Part shown: one piece after another, positions 44,201-50,397 of the stretch | Layout of the letters: the number at the start of each line of letters is the position of its first letter | Position numbering within the stretch: position 1 is the stretch's first letter | From: Gonium pectorale | Taxonomy: Eukaryota; Chlorophyta; Chlorophyceae; Chlamydomonadales; Volvocaceae | DNA: 56,779 nt | NCBI GenBank assembly: GCA_001584585.1 | Contig: LSYV01000024.1 | Location: forward strand, 459,780 to 516,558 | Direction of reading: 5' to 3' | Notes under the pieces: model-generated | The model's database searches: none | Seen by the model: only the letters and a program-made list of their open reading frames with translations | Told to the model about the DNA's origin: nothing | Position numbers and translations under genes: made by a program

Positions 44201-45720
44201 GCCTATCAAGCTGCCCGCGAACGGTCAGTTGAGCTGCCGTTCACCCTGGGGGCCCGGGCCTTGGGTCCAATACTGCGCATCAGCTGGCAGCGAAGGGGCA
44301 CCCCCGACCGCTCCTGGTCTCCGAAAGGTTCTTACGGCCGTGAAGGCTGATCAGTCTTCCCACGGCATTACAGGCAGCCAGCATCCTTACGGCCGGCGTC
44401 CTGATGAAGGCGCGCACCCACCCGTGCTGTCCCGGCCTGTCCCGCGCCCTCCCTCGGCCCCCTCCCGCAGGCCGCTTGCGAGCCCGGCCGCGGAGGTGCT
44501 CTCGCAGCTTCTCGAGGTCCGGACCGCCGTCCAGCCGCCCTCGCACCGCAGCCGCAACCGGGCGCCTCAACGGCAGCAGCCGCAGCCTGGCACCGGCGGA
44601 ACATCGCCCACCGGAGGTGGAGGCGGAGGCGGCAGCACAACGGCCGCTGCGCTGCATGACTTGGACTCGCTGTTCTCCGGCCTAACGGTCGGCCCCTCGC
44701 CCGTGCCCTCCGCCGCTGGGTCTATGTCCCGTCAGAGGCCCGACTGGCTGCTGTGCGCCGACTTTGAGCTGGTCTGGTGCGGCCCAGGCGCGGAGGGCGG
44801 AGCGCTCGTGTCGGTGTGGCGACCCGTGGGTCCGCCTGGGTACGCGGCGGTTGGAGACGTGGCGGTGGCGGGTGAGGCGGCCGGGGGCGGGCGGAGGGCG
44901 GGAGGGTGCCTGGTCGGGCTGCAGCACGCGTTGGGGAGCTGCGAGATGAGGCGGAGCTGCCTGGCAGCGGCCTTGTCGGACGGCCGTGATTTTCTGGCTT
45001 TCCTGTTGACTGCGATTCAGTGAAGGCTCCCGCCAAGTTGTCAAATGTAGCCAGGGAGGGAGGCGGCTGTGGTGTTAGCTGGGGCTTGGGGCTGGGCGCG
45101 TTTTCCATGAAACATCTGAATGTGAAATCCCTACATATGTACTAACCCAGTGATGCCCACCCAACCTTGCCGGCCTCTGTAAAACTCCCCCCCCCCTCCC
45201 CGCCCCGCCCACTACAGGTCGGGAGCCGCCCGCGCGGCCCGTTCGAGTCTACAGCCGGGCCGCCGCCCCGCCGCTCCGTGGCGGCGGCTCGGCCCCCACA
45301 CTGCTCCCCGGGCTGCAAGCTGAAGACCACGACGTTGGCGGCGGCGGCGCCTCGCCCGGCCCGCTGCTGGCGGCGCCCCTGGGCTACATCCTGCTCTTCC
45401 GCTCCAGCACTGCCCCCGCCCTCACCCTGTGGCGGCCGGTGGCGCCCGCGGGGTACGTCGAGCTGGGCTGCGTCGCGTGGCCGGCGCTGCAGGAGCCCCC
45501 GGCCGGGCTGCTGGGCTGCTGCCGGGCGGACCGGGCGGTGCGGGCCCGCGCGGAGGCGGCGCCGCTGTGGGGCGGCTCCAGCGCCGACTACCCCGCGTGG
45601 CGGGCCTGGGTGTGGGGCGTGGAGGGCAGCGAGGCGGGTGCGTTCGTGGCGACGAGGGGCGGGGAGGGCTCCCCGCGGCCGCCGCTGGCGGACAGGATCT
45701 GGCGGCTGCAGCTCGAGTGA
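11277..45720 (+). CDS. VPS13: VPS13-type bridge-like lipid transfer protein, giant multi-domain
   Basis: Bulk lipid transfer along a hydrophobic groove at membrane contact sites is the established role of this family. My model has 63 exons, 17,871 coding bases and 5,956 residues, with reading phase agreeing at every junction. Exon coordinates are in the sub-entries. The start MFEAQVAFLLNKYLG is the classic VPS13 N-terminus. Domain order is closest to plant VPS13M: chorein, PH-like, VPS62/beta-tripod, C2, VAB/SHR-binding region, C-terminal helices, PH-like, VPS62. Two dysferlin domains sit inside the VAB region. The protein is longer than typical VPS13 (3,000-4,300 residues) because of Gly/Ala/Ser-rich loops and repeated modules. 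Introns 11 and 32 use GC donors. A 20-N gap (35696-35715) and two single N lie in exon 44; the frame is kept across them as written. Family assignment is very sure. Individual small exons (34, 40, 58) are less so. Confidence 0.93.
12549..12646 (+). repeat. Hairpin-forming inverted repeat in VPS13 intron 3
   Basis: Arms 12549-12590 and 12605-12646 pair at about 39 of 42 positions. The inner 24 bp (12567-12590 with 12605-12628) are perfect. The 14-base spacer itself contains the palindrome GGCCGCGGCC. It lies wholly inside the intron between exons 3 and 4. Confidence 0.85.
13523..13590 (+). repeat. Short tandem repeat in VPS13 intron 4
   Basis: About six imperfect units of TCCTACTCGTG in a row, intronic. 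No coding or splice role seen. Confidence 0.75.
13915..14128 (+). repeat. Diverged direct repeat in VPS13 intron 5
   Basis: Two blocks with shared TTGG(C)CTCC, GGGGCC(C)GCC, GCAAGGGG and AACGGACACC elements, about 13917-13992 and 14067-14128. Local duplication within the intron. Confidence 0.55.
14188..16369 (+). other. VPS13 exons 6-10: extended rod after chorein domain
   Basis: Exons 14188-14432, 14679-14863, 15242-15467, 15687-16002 and 16214-16369 (residues 272-647). Landmarks are RLWWRYALLAVRLQ, YGRWLGG and TVLLFRRLAHAQLRAR, matching the conserved WW-R-A ... LL-R-LAHA pattern of plant VPS13, then GWAAWLWG. The exon 9 start at 15687 was preferred over 15717 because it restores RRLAHAQ. 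The intron before exon 8 ends in a long pyrimidine/CCCGCCG run. Confidence 0.85.
16887..18610 (+). other. VPS13 exons 11-14: lipid-transfer rod
   Basis: Exons 16887-17117, 17323-17451, 17752-17886 and 18047-18610 (residues 648-1000). Features are FAVSLRLGEGAVESP, ARAAALLDVVAFFA and RLRLSVEAHGPRIMLPDGE, followed by LLLNLGCLTLSS, the beta-strand-plus-short-helix pattern of VPS13 rod repeats. Intron 11 (17118-17322) starts with GC (CAG|GCAAGG). Confidence 0.82.
18907..19533 (+). other. VPS13 exons 15-16: PH-like domain
   Basis: Exons 18907-19028 and 19247-19533 (residues 1001-1136). RWRRRRLLVRRGCLYLLEE gives the paired strands of a PH fold, then VVEVPPRYVGG, HPRSLVLRCGD and a final helix AAALRDAMARSAALVEAA. 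Land-plant VPS13M proteins carry a PH domain at a similar place. Phosphoinositide binding is inferred only. Confidence 0.75.
19841..24152 (+). other. VPS13 exons 17-24: middle rod with acidic linker
   Basis: Exons 19841-20607, 20839-21018, 21319-21581, 21771-21926, 22239-22387, 22683-23083, 23371-23529 and 23775-24152 (residues 1137-1954). Exon 17 holds two acidic low-complexity linkers (SDAEDDSEG; DGEEDEDGY) before LLALRLRGAALSVRCRADEL. Later exons show alternating hydrophobic strands such as ARFVVLSRFLAELQ and LLLDLRLDSCTALVPRDS. The exon 21 end (22387) and exon 22 start (22683) were set by phase only. Confidence 0.78.
24287..24594 (+). repeat. Duplicated acceptor region of VPS13 exon 25
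   Basis: The last part of intron 24 and the first 20-odd bases of exon 25 occur twice. The first copy (24287-24447) and the working copy (24481-24594) share TTGAGGGTC, GCGCCGCTGCTCTACC, CAACAGCCTCCCCACC and CTGTCGCTGGGCTCCGCGG. The first copy lacks the CAG acceptor in front of the exon-like part, so it looks like a dead splice site. Confidence 0.7.
24572..29136 (+). other. VPS13 exons 25-30: rod end and VPS62/beta-tripod (DUF946) modules
   Basis: Exons 24572-27025 (a single 818-codon exon), 27130-27422, 27645-27770, 28036-28213, 28381-28496 and 28977-29136 (residues 1955-3063). The VPS62 signature WRP-P-PPGYVALG appears as VWRPLPPPGYVALGDVV and LWRPLPPAGCVALGCVV in exon 25, then VSVWRPRPPAGYAFVGDC across exons 27/28 and LWRPVPPPGYVALGCL in exon 29. 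That makes two tripod-type modules in tandem, each with paired half-motifs. Plant VPS13M proteins carry such modules; their ligand is not established. Confidence 0.88.
29560..30762 (+). other. VPS13 exons 31-34: segment leading into the VAB region
   Basis: Exons 29560-29729, 29933-30050, 30272-30478 and 30651-30762 (residues 3064-3265). Strand-rich: LQLRLRGPAVLQLCGG, VLLVASAWTLSGG, TARMVVSSSGLHVLLPAV. Intron 32 (30051-30271) starts with GC (CAG|GCGAGT). The exon 34 start is uncertain (30651, or 30702 at a second in-frame CAG). Confidence 0.7.
30085..30160 (+). repeat. 26-bp tandem repeat in VPS13 intron 32
   Basis: About three copies of a 26-bp unit beginning TGTCCTGTCAAGTCGCAATG; the last copy has one A-to-G change in CAAGTC. 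Intronic minisatellite. Confidence 0.85.
30977..32325 (+). other. VPS13 exons 35-37: C2 domain
   Basis: Exons 30977-31383, 31579-31848 and 32047-32325 (residues 3266-3584). After a VAB-type stretch (LISNALGTGCSLLLDGG), EVVLLVDVLEARGLPG (about residue 3370) is a typical first C2 strand. It is followed by ERFVVALPPELSVQLLLRG and VVAVGAFPLPAAWL. A clear set of calcium-binding aspartates is not visible, so lipid or protein binding without calcium is possible. Plant VPS13M also has a C2 domain here. Confidence 0.72.
32560..33219 (+). other. VPS13 exons 38-39: VAB-region repeat
   Basis: Exons 32560-32761 and 32977-33219 (residues 3585-3732). VETRWKPYVEAR and VPVRLGAGVVVERLPIGGEG, then RAVLRNGTGLPLEVALAFSG, a pattern seen at the start of VPS13 adaptor-binding repeats (NxTGxPLEV). 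The exon 38 donor at 32761 was chosen because it matches phase with exon 39. Confidence 0.72.
33545..34473 (+). other. VPS13 exons 40-41: first dysferlin (DysF) domain
   Basis: Exons 33545-33751 and 33894-34473. DysF spans about residues 3738-3848. Landmarks are VFETQRYLPLRGWSCMNLLP, LPAGWEWEGPW, HVDGEGWFYATASW and the terminal DLVRRRRWTRTRRCV, with the Trp/Arg stacking residues of the fold present. The intron splits the domain after DLSG in phase 1. Exon 41 goes on with a VAB-type strand pair (LLGTVAPGETLPLPLGWEAG) and the motif DMDDLFAGLT. The exon 40 acceptor (GCCGAAG) is weak and was set by phase. Confidence 0.9.
34647..34846 (+). other. VPS13 exon 42: linker between the two DysF domains
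   Basis: Residues 3995-4061. Starts PVDGREDRDIVDFVSPHQQ and becomes Ala/Pro-rich. The donor (G|GTGGGC at 34847) was selected for phase 1; other GT sites nearby would break the join to the second DysF domain. Confidence 0.6.
35033..36251 (+). other. VPS13 exons 43-44: second dysferlin (DysF) domain and linker
   Basis: Exons 35033-35260 and 35469-36251. DysF spans about residues 4075-4183, after a run of prolines. It repeats the first domain almost word for word (VFETQRYLPLRGWSCKNLLP; LPAGWEWEGPWKVDLSS; HVDGEGWFYATASWNLNSY) with the intron in the same place and phase. The following linker contains the N gap and two acidic Leu/Phe motifs (DLLGDLLDWGG; DAFDLFGDL) and ends in the VAB start RPPLTLRNLLPVP. 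Confidence 0.9.
35696..35715. other. Assembly gap (20 N) inside VPS13 exon 44
   Basis: Run of 20 N, with single N also at 35745 and 35785. The surrounding sequence is GC/Ala-codon-rich. The reading frame is open across the gap as written, but the true length is unknown. Confidence 0.95.
36431..40111 (+). other. VPS13 exons 45-52: VAB / SHR-binding region
   Basis: Exons 36431-36549, 36736-36826, 36956-37332, 37509-37744, 37937-38247, 38566-38649, 38982-39523 and 39778-40111 (residues 4399-5096). NLLPVPARYVIWEGG (from exon 44 on) closely follows the plant VPS13 motif N-L-PVP--Y-IWE. Then come VFLSYAPEGCAMSDP, PLTVSLRAPLWLQNWTELPL and AISLPLSPG, the repeated strand modules that bind adaptors in yeast Vps13. 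Exon 50 is short but supported on both sides by phase and splice sites. Confidence 0.8.
40235..42313 (+). other. VPS13 exons 53-58: post-VAB rod
   Basis: Exons 40235-40338, 40538-40847, 41005-41150, 41437-41574, 41769-41888 and 42265-42313 (residues 5097-5385). LPRLEVCLVDGGPEELAVL then LTLLGLTLEYG matches the conserved LP-x-SLID--P-EL motif. RLGGLQLDDV, RLLPLRLALGEALL and LEVTPLSLRISFAPQP follow in family order, and the 49-bp exon 58 gives VGLNLAQISDADVKL. Confidence 0.82.
41930..42085 (+). repeat. GC-rich minisatellite in VPS13 intron 57
   Basis: Imperfect repeats of CCCGTCGGCCCCGCCGCC and related CACCCGTCGCACC units. The last two copies of about 35 bp are nearly identical. Intronic. Confidence 0.8.
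42600..43922 (+). other. VPS13 exons 59-61: C-terminal helical region and PH-like domain
   Basis: Exons 42600-42965, 43175-43384 and 43688-43922 (residues 5386-5656). Exon 59 has the long amphipathic or hydrophobic helix region (LLKAGVRTGLRAAAQTAG; GAAAAAVLVGTGFSAGRAW) that in the family binds acceptor membranes. Exons 60-61 form the PH-like domain: EVLLATDRRLLLVTAPG, WSLPWAGLLAAEVAAW and PATLLLHRARP. Confidence 0.82.
43925..44180 (+). repeat. Diverged tandem repeat in VPS13 intron 61
   Basis: Two G-rich units of about 120-150 bp sharing GTGTGCGGGCTGGG, GGCNCCCG(G/T)T, AGGGCTCG(C/T)CCAGG and AAGG blocks. Intronic. Confidence 0.65.
44471..45720 (+). other. VPS13 exons 62-63: C-terminal VPS62 module
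   Basis: Exons 44471-44871 and 45218-45720 (residues about 5657-5956), ending ...RIWRLQLE-stop. A Pro/Gly/Ser-rich linker with DLDSLFSGLT precedes DFELVWCGPG, VSVWRPVGPPGYAAVGDVAV (split by the intron before REPPARPVRVYSR) and LTLWRPVAPAGYVELGCV. This is the third VPS62/beta-tripod type unit in the protein. Placing one after the PH-like domain agrees with plant VPS13 architecture. Confidence 0.85.
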
Positions 45721-46195
45721 GGCGTGGGCCGGACGGGCGCTGGGGGTGGTGGCACACGCTGCTGGAGGCTTGCGGAAACCGCCGGCCCCGTGAGGGAGCG
45801 AGATATGGCGAACATAGATGGAGCAGGCAGGTCCAGTTGGTGGCGTGTGCGCTGACGCTGTCAGCGAGTTGCGCTTTTGCCCTGGTCACTAGCGCCAGGT
45901 GCGCATGCGGTCGAGGCAATCCGCCACCAGAAGGCGCGGGACCAGGGGAGGGCGGCCGTTTACAGACGTCGTATGGGCATGTCGTGTCGGCTTCGTGAGT
46001 GCTCGAGGTGGGTTGCAATGAGGCATGTCTCTCGTCGCATGAGTACTGGTTCTGGGGGTGTGCGGCGTGCGTTTAGGGCGCCGGCCCCAGCTTGTGACGA
46101 ATTGCGACACAACATTCTTGCATACACGACCCCGATGTACGACCCCAATGTACGACCTGGTCCAAAGGGGGATTGCATGCTATTTCGGCTGACTG

Positions 46196-46200
46196 TGTAA
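46196..46200 (+). terminator. Candidate poly(A) signal TGTAA for VPS13
   Basis: First TGTAA after the stop, 476 nt downstream; further TGTAA at 46260-46264 and 46270-46274. Typical spacing for volvocalean 3'UTRs. Confidence 0.45.
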
Positions 46201-47079
46201 TGCTCAAGTTTGGGACCTGGAGGGGAACATTCTGCTTTCTTACGCACGAGGCCATCAATGTAAATGCATTGTAATGGGCGGCTGTCGTTCCGTCGGTCGG
46301 GGTGGTGGGGACACCCTGGGTGGGCAAGCCATGCGTTAGGTTGCTGACGGCGAGAGGCCTCTTGTCAACAGCCCTCCAAAGGGCGAGGGGCAGGGGCGTG
46401 CGTATCCATTGGCTTATGCGGTTAGTTCGCTAACTGTATGCCGTCTTGCCACCTCTTTTGCGTTGTACGTTCCACGACGTGCTCGTCGCACCGACAGTTT
46501 TGAGCAGGCGCGGGCTGACTGATTGTGCAGCTGCAAAGCGCCTGGCATGGCATGTCGGCTGCTTGGAAGGGGTAGGGATGTGTGGGGGTAAGACTTGCGT
46601 TCAAGAGGATGGGGCAGGACGCTAGTAAACAGATGAATTATCTCAGGATTTCTACGGTAGTGGAGCATTCGTTCCCGTTCGCAACCGTGCAACTGCGGCA
46701 AGCCGTGCGCCCTCAGTCTCAATGGTTCCGACACACAAACCGCAACCGTAGGTAACTGCCTCTGAGCCCACCGGTACTGCAGAAGCGTGCAATGCCCTAA
46801 TCTGCCTTCCACCACCTTGCCGCTTGTTTGTAGAGTGCCATTGTGCGACATACTTATACCGGTGAACCGTAAGCTCGCAATCCGCCAACTGTGGCGTCGC
46901 TTGCGCTTGTAAACCATTTGACCGCCCGGTCAACGAGGCAGTACACGGCAGTGTCACGGGTGCGACAGCGCAATGAGTGGGTGATGCCCTTTTGAAGTAT
47001 ACTGCAAATAGCACATATCGTGACGTGCGCTTGTTGTTTCCCTTCAAGTCAGGCGCAAGGATGAACTTACACGGTCAAC

Positions 47080-47280
47080 GGTTCCACCCACCATCGCCCA
47101 CACGTTTCCTGAGCGGACCTACCCTGGGGTGGGGCCCCGAGCTCCAACCATTCCGTGTAAGCGCTGAGCCGCACACGTCTCTCATATCTCTTTCGCCTTT
47201 TACTAAAGAGATCAGCGGTTGCGGCTCACAGAGGCGCATATCCTCAATATTTGGGAGGTCTTTTGGCCTTCACCCAATCA
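47080..47280 (-). repeat. Structured dispersed repeat, copy 2 (inverted)
   Basis: Reverse-complement copy of 9940-10143. The core 47280-47159 differs at two positions in 122. The stems are unchanged. The distal block, GTAGGTCCGCTCAGGAAACG on the minus strand, is also kept. Flanks on both sides are unrelated to those of copy 1, so the ends near 47280 and 47080 mark the element borders. Confidence 0.85.
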
Positions 47281-48666
47281 AAGCAAGGGGTGGGCAGAGA
47301 AATAGACCTCATTGAAGTATACGAAAGGTGTATGTGCGCTTGCTGCATTCGAGGACAATCTCGCCAGACCCCTGTCCTGTTCTTCCGCTCCCAACACTCG
47401 TATAGCAGAAGCCTTTTAGGGCATACACGCTCTGACGGCGGGGCCTAATACGGTTCCACACGTACAGAAAGTGCCGGATCTTGTCTTTTCACCTGGTGAG
47501 CCTTAACACATAGAGCACTCCGTGCGCTGAAGTTGTAGTTAACACATTGTAACGTACCACCACCTTCAGCAGGTGGTGAACGGGGCGCCCACCGGCACAC
47601 GCTTGCATACACACACCCCTTCCCACGCTTCAAGGGCGACGTGCTTTGGCAATGGATTAAGCATCACGGAGCCGAACAAGGAAATCGAGCACATTGCAGC
47701 ACACGGTGCTTCAAGGTGCTTCAAGAACCCCTTCAAGTCGAGCGCAGCAAGGGCAACCCCATACCTGCCATTGATTGGCATCTCTGCCGTTTGGCGATTG
47801 CTCGCCCTTTGGGGCTTCAACGGCCAGCACAACAGCCAGCATAGCCATAGTGCCACCCCGCACCAACTGGCTGTCAGTTTTGCTGAGGGAAGAGCCCGAC
47901 GGCACGATTTAAGGCTGGCAGCGGAAGCGACTGCGAAGAGGAGCTGCGACAGTCGCAGCATCAATACCCCATCACCGTGACAACGACCAGAGGACACCGG
48001 AGGTGCAAGCCAGCGGACAGCTGGGCCGTGCGATTCTCCTTACCGGAAGCAGCTCCAGCGGTGGACTTGGGGCGTGGCTTGCGACTTGATTGCTATGGTT
48101 TCCGAGGCGGGTAATGGCCGGGCATGCCTCGGTTCGTCAAGATTGCACCGAGTTCTAGTCCCCAGCTTGCTTGTCATAGGCCGCATGGTTATGACCCGTG
48201 GGTCACTTCGGGTTTGAGTCCCAACCGCAGCCGCGGAGGCGAAAGCTGCAGCGCTTGGTTTGTCCTTACGTGCAAATGAGCTTCAATTCGCATGCGCCGT
48301 GCGCTCATTGCAAACCTTATTCTATTCCCCCGTCACGGGTAAGCCGGTAAGCCGGTCATTTGGGGGGCGGGACGAACGTGACTTGCCTTGAATTGTACCC
48401 GCCCGCCCTATTGGAAACGTCGCACCTTCGGGCGTGTATGACCGTAGAGGCGGGCCCCCTCTTTCTCACTGTACTCCTGTTACCCCCACCCCACCCCGTA
48501 TTGCTCGGAGTGATCAACCCAGGCGGGAGTAACCCCGGCAGCATAGGACGCATGATCCCCATCCCCAACCCACCCAATAGCAACCTTGCCGTCATGCCGT
48601 TGTCAACCCTGGATTCCCCGTCATACATGACCGTCCTTCCAACCAACCCTCTAGAGCCCTCATCAA

Positions 48667-48794
48667 CCGTATGGTCCACGGGCCGGACGGGATGCAGCGG
48701 TCCACTGCAGGAGGCCGAGGCTGACGTGCCCTGGGCGGGCCACTGGCCTCCTGCAGTGGACCGCTGCATCCCGTCCGTCCCGTGGACCGTACGG
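48667..48794 (+). ncRNA. Long near-perfect hairpin, candidate small-RNA precursor
   Basis: Left arm 48667-48716 and right arm 48745-48794 are 50 nt each and complementary except at two positions; the loop is 28 nt. Weaker pairing goes on about 8-10 nt outward. The arms include GATGCAGCGGTCCACTGCAG and its complement, itself partly palindromic. The hairpin lies in the open plus-strand stretch 48360-49106, and a TGTAA follows at 49179-49183. The shape fits green-algal miRNA or siRNA precursors, but a foldback element would look the same. Confidence 0.5.
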
Positions 48795-49405
48795 TTTGTG
48801 AGGGGAAGCAGGGAGGGCAGGGCCAGGGGGAAAGGCTTGGGATGCTGTGATTTCCACCTCATGGTCGTACTACCCCCGACCCCGACCCCAAACCTCATGG
48901 TCCTACACCAGCCGCATGTGCCCAACGTACTGAGCGCCAGCCCTCCCCGCCCATGCACAATACTTACCCTTACCCGCCCCCCTCCTAGCGCCCGCCTCCC
49001 TGGGCACCCTCCTTTCGGCCCCCCCCCCTTGCCCCTGCTGGTGCGCGTCTGCCCCTATTCTGTCGATCAGCCCCGAGCACCTAGCCTTTCACACCCCTGG
49101 TCATAAGTATTTCCTCTTCTGCCCCTTTGCTTCCTCCTCTCCTCTGCCCAGTCATCACGTACAGGATCGCGGCCAACATGTAAGCAGGTAATAAGAGAGC
49201 TGGATGGATGGGCTGCCTGTCTACCAACGGCCCCGGTGAGCTGCAGAAGGGGCGATTATTATGATAGAGGGAACTGAGAGGAATTGCGAAGTAGCCCTGC
49301 CGGCATAAGGGTACGTGCTCCCAGGACTTCATACTTAAGTACGGTGTCCTGTGTACGGCGTGCTGTAACTGTGGGCGAGGCGCTATATGCCGCTATATGC
49401 CGGCG

Positions 49406-49594
49406 GCTGTGCGAGACGAGGTATATGCGTCTCGCACTCTGTTGGCATAAGACGTCTGAGTAGCATACGGACTGCAGATCCGCGCTGCAAAGGAGCGTGT
49501 AAGCTTTATCCAGTTTCTGTGATTCACCCGAGCCCAGATCGCCCTTGGAGGGAACAACGTAGCTCGAAAACGCAGATACCTCGTCTCGCACAGC
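49406..49594. repeat. Inverted repeat with internal palindrome
   Basis: GCTGTGCGAGACGAGGTAT at 49406-49424 is the exact complement of 49576-49594, and imperfect pairing continues about 10 nt inward. The left arm also forms its own small hairpin (GTGCGAGACG with CGTCTCGCAC, nine-base loop). The spacer of about 150 bp has no ORF. Confidence 0.75.
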
Positions 49595-50397
49595 AGGGGT
49601 AGGCCCGGGTGTCCGCCGCTGCAGAAGCTGCGGCGGCCTAAGGGCCATTTCCCCCAGGCCTATGGCATCAATATAGCCGAACTGCTTGGGCGCGGGAATG
49701 CAGCAATGCAACTTGAGGGTTGGTAGGCCACCAACCCTAAGCTCCATTCCAAGGAGCACACTTCCACTGTATGTCTGTAAAACATGTGTCGTCTGTGTCA
49801 AGCCTTTGTAACCCGTGTGACGGGCGAATGACATCGTACGACCCTGTACGACCGGCCACTTGCGGTCCTCAGTCAACCACGCACCTCCATGCAAGCCACC
49901 AACATACACGCTGAAAGGTGCAACGTGCAGCAATACTGCACCCGCTGGTCAGTTCAATCAGTTCAATTCGCCGGCGACCCGGACACCACGGGAAGTGAGT
50001 TCCTACCAGCGATTGCGGGGGGGGGAGGGTATTCAAAACAACCACACAACATGCTGGATGGATGAAGACCACCCTGAGGCGGGCTCTGAAGCTGTCAAGC
50101 GTAGGCCCAAGGCCGGTTGCGGGCCAACAGGAAATGAGTCGAGACGCTGCCACCGCGCTCGCTCGTGCATTAGGCATCATCCAGAAGGCTACAGCCACAG
50201 GCTCCAGAAAGATGCCAGCCCGAAGCGCCGTCAGAGCCCGCCGCTGATGGCATTGGGCTAAATGCGGAAGGACCTGGCCGACATGCTGGCTCGCCCATCG
50301 CCAGGCGGGGACGCCGGGAACAGACCCGGGCACATAGATCAAGTGGACTCCCCTGGCTTTGGAGTTAGGAGCCAGCAGCTCCCCAGCTCAGGGCCGC

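Larger units (their letters stand above)
45721..50397. other. Long intergenic region between VPS13 and the ADP-ribosylglycohydrolase gene
   Basis: About 4.7 kb with no convincing protein gene. It contains the VPS13 3'UTR, the inverted structured repeat (47080-47280), the long hairpin (48667-48794) and an inverted repeat pair (49406-49594). A minus ORF at 47566-47997 (143 codons) and a plus ORF at 48360-49106 (248 codons) have no recognisable family features. Base composition is lower in GC than in the genes. Confidence 0.5.

Noticed and set aside
47566..47997. 143-codon minus ORF with a signal-peptide-like hydrophobic start
   Set aside because: No family match, no supported splice sites or neighbours; could be chance.
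48220..48245. GGGTTTGAGTCCCAACC, resembling a tRNA T arm
   Set aside because: No matching D arm, anticodon arm or acceptor stem at the right distance.
48360..49106. 248-codon plus ORF around the long hairpin
   Set aside because: Pro-rich translation with no conserved features, and a 128-bp hairpin inside it makes a coding role unlikely; kept only as possible precursor transcript.
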